From NCBI GenBank assembly GCA_037179515.1, contig JAXCGZ010009443.1, positions 1 through 64,000 of the forward strand: a stretch of 64,000 nucleotides of DNA. Reading direction: 5' to 3'. Below are positions 59,701-64,000 of this stretch, piece after piece (positions within the stretch are counted from its first letter, which is position 1; each line of letters opens with the position of its first letter). The DNA is from Halocaridina rubra. Its lineage: Eukaryota; Arthropoda; Malacostraca; Decapoda; Atyidae. Under the pieces are notes generated by a model that saw only the letters and a program-made list of their open reading frames with translations, was not told where the DNA came from and searched no databases. Position numbers and translations under genes: made by a program.

Positions 59701-60000
59701 AAACGATTTACCAGAATAAATTTGGTCAGAGACTAATTCTTCAGCAAAATTATTCATTCTGTTTTGTGTCTTCAGTTCAACTAAGGGTTCGTGAAGAAGG
59801 GCTGCATTACTGTTATTGCTGCCCTTGAGAGAGTAGTACTTTAGAATGGCCGTTTCTTCACTGCTTTGTCTTATATTAACAAAAGCGTCGAGAAAAAGAA
59901 AAACTGTTGTGCCCACAAAGATGAAGATGAGAAATATCACACGTAAACTCCTTCGTTGAATGGCCCTCATTTTGCGTATCAACTTGCTTGAAGACATCAT
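52600..60000 (-). CDS. Carbohydrate sulfotransferase (CHST8-14/HNK-1ST family), complete
   Basis: Eight coding exons (60000-59541, 57798-57641, 55638-55478, 55317-55218, 54686-54556, 53530-53414, 53158-52985 and 52699-52600) join in phase to 466 codons plus TAG. Residues about 20-38 form a single signal-anchor helix after a basic N terminus, as in a type II Golgi enzyme. A stem region follows, then the Sulfotransfer_2 domain: CTIPKSASSTW (205-212, 5'-phosphosulfate loop for PAPS), VRHPLSRLVSCFRSKF (259-274, 3'-phosphate site), FHEFW, the CSPC block with the KTETLEED motif, and an FKWIS..MFAYKWP C-terminal motif. Known family role: transfers sulfate from PAPS to sugar chains (chondroitin/dermatan, HNK-1 or N-glycans). 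The acceptor cannot be told. A CR1-like LINE lies antisense in intron 1. An out-of-frame ATG lies about 10 bp before the start. Confidence 0.9.
52985..53158 (-). CDS. Sulfotransferase exon 7 (CSPC block)
   Basis: Encodes KTYHSQCSPCRMDFNYIT, then KTETLEEDLLFIFAVFG. C.PC followed by the FE/TLEED motif is diagnostic of the HNK-1ST/CHST8-14 family. Confidence 0.9.
53414..53530 (-). CDS. Sulfotransferase exon 6
   Basis: Encodes YKTSVYETLYHRIKPQITFG, QFIKLVI and DGVANPH plus a split Trp. The TF.QFI and HW pattern is shared by CHST family members. Confidence 0.86.
53602..53725. repeat. (AAT)n microsatellite in sulfotransferase intron
   Basis: About 40 AAT units with two TTA slips, about 70 bp upstream (minus strand) of exon 6. 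Confidence 0.96.
54556..54686 (-). CDS. Sulfotransferase exon 5
   Basis: Encodes HHAGMLWPDRFHEFWLPALL and ends WPVPQDI. This segment sits between the 3'-phosphate site and the acceptor-binding half. No strong motif of its own; phase fits both sides. Confidence 0.8.
55218..55317 (-). CDS. Sulfotransferase exon 4 (PAPS 3'-phosphate site)
   Basis: Encodes HPLSRLVSCFRSKFNKGNA and ends EAKLRK. Of two possible donors, AAG|GTAGTA is chosen because it keeps the next exon in frame. Confidence 0.87.
55478..55638 (-). CDS. Sulfotransferase exon 3 (PAPS 5' loop)
   Basis: Starts SASSTWREHLRLVN directly after PK of exon 2 and ends LKGLTKIITV plus a split Arg codon. The donor is GTAAAA. Confidence 0.88.
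56219..56549 (+). mobile_element. Pogo/Tigger-like DNA transposon, internally deleted
   Basis: Inverted ends CAGGGGGTCCTCG and CGAGGACCCTCTG are bordered by TA on both sides (56217-56218 and 56550-56551). Near 56373 the plus strand reads KKMKAIIMEVKLEIVKYMEK, the CENP-B/Tigger N-terminal helix-turn-helix pattern, and then hits a stop. The rest of the transposase is missing, leaving 331 bp. Confidence 0.8.
57466..57585 (+). mobile_element. SINE-B copy in sulfotransferase intron 2
   Basis: GCAGAGTGGCGAAGTGGTTA (A box region), CCTTAATTCCTCTGCTCC and GGGATCAATAGTGACACAAA tail. Confidence 0.7.
57641..57798 (-). CDS. Sulfotransferase exon 2
   Basis: Encodes STNFVYERFRWRRCQLQQIC, then RYRMFYFFDHKTAVCTIPK: the first strand and the beginning of the PAPS 5'-loop. 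Ends in phase 0 at GTAAGT. Confidence 0.88.
57957..59452 (+). mobile_element. CR1-like LINE, 3' part, decayed, in sulfotransferase intron 1
   Basis: Reverse transcriptase blocks in order: KILESIIANKIRAHLELH, QHGFLKGFSCLTNLL, YLDFSKAFDRVPH, SGVPQGSVLGPLLF, KFADDTKI and LVRPHLDYAVQFWSP. A YKDRIRILYLLSLERRR block and WNRLPSRIINSNTLDTFK follow. Four in-frame stops (mostly TAG) break it. The 3' end shows the CR1-type terminal repeat CTTATGTTCTTATG. It is antisense to the host gene. Confidence 0.85.
59541..60000 (-). CDS. Sulfotransferase exon 1 (cytoplasmic tail, anchor, stem)
   Basis: Starts MMSSSKLIRKMRAIQRRSLR; the hydrophobic anchor VIFLIFIFVGTTVFLFL follows, then a Ser/Asn-rich stem ending LDCKDTG. 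Ends with one base of a split codon. Confidence 0.85.
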
Positions 60001-60270
60001 GTTTCATTGTTCTATATAATGCTTCCTGTAAATATAAATAAACAAATAAATAAATACAAATTAATTAACGAAACTCTAAGGACGGGAACATGTATAAGTT
60101 CAACTCATATAAGTATTTATCTGTACAGATACAAGTAATTTGCTTTTAAATACTTACAATGTCATCTCACACAGATCAACACGGCGTTCTTAAAGCACAT
60201 AATAAGTTTTAAACAACGTATCAACGTCAAACACACACCAAGAATTTGTTAAATTTGATTAAAACCGAAG
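60001..60270 (-). other. Candidate 5' UTR exons of the sulfotransferase gene
   Basis: An acceptor (TATTTACAG) at about 60026 starts the ATG exon with 25 bases of leader. A strong donor (ATT|GTAAGT) at 60157 marks the end of an upstream noncoding exon. A TATAATATA-like motif lies near 60280 on the same strand. The TSS is inferred. Confidence 0.4.
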
Positions 60271-60964
60271 CACAGAGCGACATAATATATTATACCACAT
60301 GTTCCCTGCTAATTTCACACCACGTCACAAACTTTTCTAAACTAAAACAATCACTAAATTGTAGTGTTCTGGCTGGAATAGTGATATAAAATTACCATAA
60401 CGGTTGGGAAGAGATATTCACAAACTGAGAACTAATATAAGAAGTATATATAACACGTACCATGAAATCATATAGTCCCACACTTGAGATCAGAATACCG
60501 CTTGGTGGAAATTAGCAAGTACAATTATTAGTCAGGTGTTGGACACCAAATTAAAAAATAATTAATCGCCATTTTTACATAAATTTCCGTACGCATATCA
60601 TTAAAAATCGATATTATTTCGTGGGGTATATCTGAAGACCCCCTCACACTCTCTTCAAAGCACAATTGTACTAAACTTTCTAATTCTGTAAATAAGGAAA
60701 AACATTAAAAAAAAAAATGACCTTGAAATTGTACCAAACTCTAATATAACTTTTACAGTGATATCCAGACATAACGGTACCTTGATCTATTAAAATTTAC
60801 ATTTCACAAAATACTGTAAATAAATAATTAACTTCTTGGTTTACATACTGTGTTGCCATTACTTATTAATTCGATTTTTGTCCTATTGATTTTGGCACTT
60901 CATAAGAAAGTCAATAACCTCACGACCCTACGTCAAGAATTTCCATATTAAATTCCTCTACTGC

Positions 60965-60968
<4 letters not shown>

Positions 60969-61053
<85 letters not shown>
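60969..61053. repeat. (GA)n microsatellite
   Basis: About 42 GA units. Confidence 0.97.
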
Positions 61054-61055
<2 letters not shown>

Positions 61056-61114
61056 CTACCATAAAAACAACGTTCGAACAAATCAAGGAAATGCTCTGAA
61101 TTTCCCATTTATAA

Positions 61115-61182
<68 letters not shown>

Positions 61183-61213
61183 ACCGAGAGCTGAGAGAGA
61201 GGAGAGAGAGAGC
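61115..61213. repeat. (GA)n microsatellite, interrupted
   Basis: GA tract with GGAGA slips and a CACCGAGAGCT interruption. Confidence 0.95.
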
Positions 61214-61388
61214 TAATCAGAAATAAAAAGGAAAAAAAAGACGTCGAGTGATAAGGACATGTTGAATTTCCATTTATAAATTGAACATAAATATTAATCC
61301 CTTGATATTGTGACCTCATCAAAATTAATCACTCGGAATATATTCGTTACCTATAAAAAAAAAAATATGATAATTGTACACGTTAGTG

Positions 61389-61583
61389 TAGTCGCCGTGG
61401 CTCAATCGGTAGCGTCTCAGACTCTGAGGCGTCAGGTCGAGGGTTCGCGCCCCGTCACGGTCTGAGGCTAGCAAGGGCATGCACTCAGCGTAAGGATTAC
61501 ATCTGCCAAAACAAGTCCTTCGCAAGAAGGCAACCGTCCTAGCCCTTGGTAGATAAGGGAGTCCGTGACGTAAAACCGGAACC
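61389..61583 (+). mobile_element. SINE-A, full copy
   Basis: Nearly identical to 742-934, including the TAGATAAGGGAGTCC variant, so the two share a recent source. Confidence 0.85.
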
Positions 61584-61654
61584 GGAACAATTGTACACGT
61601 TAGTGAGCATCTGTCTTATATACAGATACGGGTTCAAATACAGTACAAGATTAG

Positions 61655-61760
61655 GATATTTTGAGGATCAGGTTAAGAATAGTGACCCCAAAACATTAAA
61701 TAACCCCGTAAGTTCTTAGTTTAGGTTATGTTGGGCAGCCTAACCTAACCTAATTAAACA
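61655..61760 (+). repeat. Dispersed repeat with CCTAA telomere-like tail
   Basis: GGATCAGGTTAAGAATAGTG, AACATTAAATAACCCCGTAA and CCTAACCTAACCTAA at the 3' end. Confidence 0.55.
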
Positions 61761-62424
61761 AATTATCTACTGGAGAAATGCATAAAGCGACAATTAACGA
61801 AATGAAATATTTGAATTAAAAACAGTAACTAGACATGTGAAGCCACAGTTAAATAATCAGTAGATAACTCTTGCAAAGCATTTTATAACCAAAACAGATG
61901 AACAGACAGTGGTCAGAAAGCAGAGATTGTCATTTTCTTAATAAAATAATCATAAAAATGTAATTAAATATTACAGAAAATTGGCTAAATTAGATATGAA
62001 AGATCTGATCTTTGTACAAAGATGGCCTGCTGGAAGAAAATTCACAAAAGTCATTATGATTTATATTTTCTAAATACTTTTATGGTTAAGGATTATATTC
62101 TTTGATTCCCACTTCTCGTACTTCAAAATAATATATTTTGGAATAACGAGACAAAATGACTGAAATAATAAGACAATTTAAAATTCCGATCTCAGTCGTA
62201 ACAAAATAACGGAAAATCCGTTAGTAAGGAAATTTGAAATAAGGTTTAATTATTTAGTTAAAGACACCGTTAATAATTAAGACATGAATGTTTCTGTATA
62301 TTATTTCAAATATTTAATTTTATGGAGGTATTTCAGAAATTGCTGGATGTAAATATTACTCATATGTTTTTAAGTAGGCTGTATATAGTAAAGCTGTAAT
62401 TCCAAAATAAAACAAATTTAACGA

Positions 62425-62426
<2 letters not shown>

Positions 62427-62490
<64 letters not shown>

Positions 62491-62491
62491 T
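62427..62491. repeat. (AAT)n microsatellite
   Basis: About 21 AAT units. Confidence 0.97.
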
Positions 62492-62789
62492 ACGGACTGC
62501 TTACTTGAAATCTGAAAAGGATGACTGAAGACGGAAATTCAAACTTAAAACATGTAATATGAAAACCTTTTCTTTACCGTATAAATTTAAGTCTGTTATA
62601 CGTAAGTATAGAGTTTAATTAGTGCCATATATGAATATTCTCTTATTAAGTATTTTCATGGAAATTATAAGATGTCATACATTTGTTTTAATACTTCATA
62701 CATCTGTCCCGTCTCCTGGTCGGTTTCTTTATGTAAGCTGCCATATTTTCTGAGGATACAGCTAATTAGTTATTTGGGGTTTGCCGTAC

Positions 62790-62848
62790 CCATCCAGCTA
62801 TAATTCCCCAGCTCCAACCTGTGTCCATCCCCATATGAACGGGGTAAA
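62790..62848 (+). mobile_element. SINE-B tail fragment
   Basis: TTCCCCAGCTCCAACCTGTG and CATCCCCATATGAACGGGGT. Confidence 0.6.
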
Positions 62849-63299
62849 GCAAAACGATCTATCCATTCACTATCTTGTAGTCGTCATCATATTAACATAT
62901 TTCATTATGACTTATTAAGGAAATGGGCAAATTACTTCATCACTCTAATAACTTGAAGTTGCATCTTAAATAGTATAGTACAGTACTTGATATGGATTAC
63001 CATATACCATTTTTTTTTTTTTCATACAAGCCTCCACATCCTGTTGGTTGGTATGTTCTTAGGCAATATATATGAATTAATTATGTTCATGGAAAAAAGC
63101 TCTATGCTTGTAACTCCCCGTCTATTTTTTTTCTTTCTTTTTTCACTCACCAACATTTATAGACTTATAGTATCTATCTTAAAAACTATGAATGCATTCA
63201 GTATTAACAATTTCTCTGATTGGGAAATGTCAATTATAAATTATTCTCACACCAAAATAGTACTTCCAACATCCTGTGAGAAATAAAAGTTGCTTACAA

Positions 63300-63800
63300 G
63301 CTTCAAACTTGACCTATAATGTTAGATCTAACCATCACAAATTGCTCCCTAGCAACTCTGTCAAAACGGTAGGAATTTAAAAACAAAATTCCATATCATA
63401 CCCTCTTTTTTTGGGGGCTATAAATGGTAGAAAGTCTTAAAACTCCTTCAGCCTCTCTTCATAAATGATTTTTTTTTTATCTATGCCACCAGCTTTGTGA
63501 TGTGTCTTTGAACTTCTCCATGTTGTTAATATGTTAAAAAAGTGATTTTAGAAAGGTACTGCATATTCAGGATAGGCCTCACTTAAGTCATATATTTCTA
63601 ATAATTTTCCTGTCCATGCGTGTGAGGGCGACTGTTTTGTCGCACATATATGCTAGGAAACCATATGCTGCCTTTGCTGTACTATTTTTATGCCTTTTTC
63701 AAGACAAATCTGCTGTTACATTTGACCCGAGATCTCTTATGCTCTCATATTTTTAAAGTTTTCCTCCTGCAATTGAATACCTAATCAACACGGGTCATTT
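63300..63800 (-). mobile_element. CR1-like LINE ORF2 fragment, decayed
   Basis: On the minus strand, with frame shifts, it reads RDLGSNVTADLS, LAYICDKTVALTRMDRKIIR and LSEAYPEYAV. These line up with RDLGV..., LGFI.R... and LVRPHLEYAV of the LINE at 58.7 kb. Several stops. Confidence 0.55.
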
Positions 63801-64000
63801 CTATGAGTGTCACATCAGGATAGGCAAAGAAAATTGCCTTCATCAGGTCTGGGCACCGAGAAAACATTTAAGATAAGAAAGAGAAACAGGCGCACGTGCC
63901 GATTCTCATTAATTTACATTTTCAAGTACTGTACAGTCTCTCATTGACCATTTATTTAACTATTCATGTAAATTGGTGTATAAGGGTCTTTCTGATGTTC

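Larger units (their letters stand above)
60271..64000. other. Flank upstream of the sulfotransferase gene
   Basis: Contains (GA)n tracts, a full SINE-A, a CCTAA-tailed repeat, a SINE-B piece and a decayed LINE. A segment near 63086-63125 (GCTCTATGCTTGTAACTCCC) has a relative at 57180. No gene seen. Confidence 0.55.

Overview
The window is arthropod nuclear DNA, most likely from a decapod crustacean. It has small exons with GT/AG introns, long introns, low gene density, very abundant (CT/GA)n, (TA)n and (AAT)n microsatellites, several tRNA-derived SINE families, CR1-like LINEs, a Ty3/gypsy element and CCTAA-type telomere-like tails. The decapod assignment is inferred from this repeat texture and from the arthropod character of the genes; no species marker is present.

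Four protein-coding genes can be reconstructed exon by exon, with reading phase preserved across every junction. (1) 8408-18617, plus strand: the 3' two-thirds of grainyhead (grh), from the last part of the CP2 DNA-binding domain through a proline-rich linker to the dimerisation domain and stop codon. Earlier exons lie before the window, so about 8.4 kb at the left is grh intron. (2) 35486-37069, plus strand: a complete small secreted BRICHOS-domain protein (205 aa). Its C-terminal tail is a very hydrophobic, Cys-paired, poly-Phe, beta-prone segment, and this is the most unusual gene here. (3) 44557-39622, minus strand: a complete Cys-loop ligand-gated ion channel subunit (425 aa, 11 coding exons) of the anion-channel type. 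It has a divergent pore helix and a second, decayed copy of the pore exon in an intron. (4) 60000-52600, minus strand: a complete type II Golgi carbohydrate sulfotransferase of the CHST8-14/HNK-1ST family (466 aa, 8 coding exons).

Mobile DNA fills much of the rest. 26.3-33.7 kb is a transposon cluster. A fold-back element with TIRs (26292-27367) sits between (TA)n tracts. Next to it a Ty3/gypsy LTR retrotransposon (27808-33481, LTRs of 179 and 181 bp) has inserted inside a long (TA)n microsatellite, and that element carries a nested, 5'-truncated LINE with a 9-bp target duplication. A pogo/Tigger-like MITE lies at 56219-56549. A CR1-like LINE lies antisense in intron 1 of the sulfotransferase gene, and further LINE pieces lie at 45.7, 47.4 and 63.3-63.8 kb. 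Two tRNA-like SINE families (here SINE-A and SINE-B) and a third dispersed repeat (repeat C) recur throughout.

The four genes show no operon-like or pathway relationship. grh is an epidermal transcription factor, the BRICHOS protein is secreted, and the other two are a membrane channel and a Golgi enzyme. No rRNA gene, functional tRNA gene or CRISPR array was seen.
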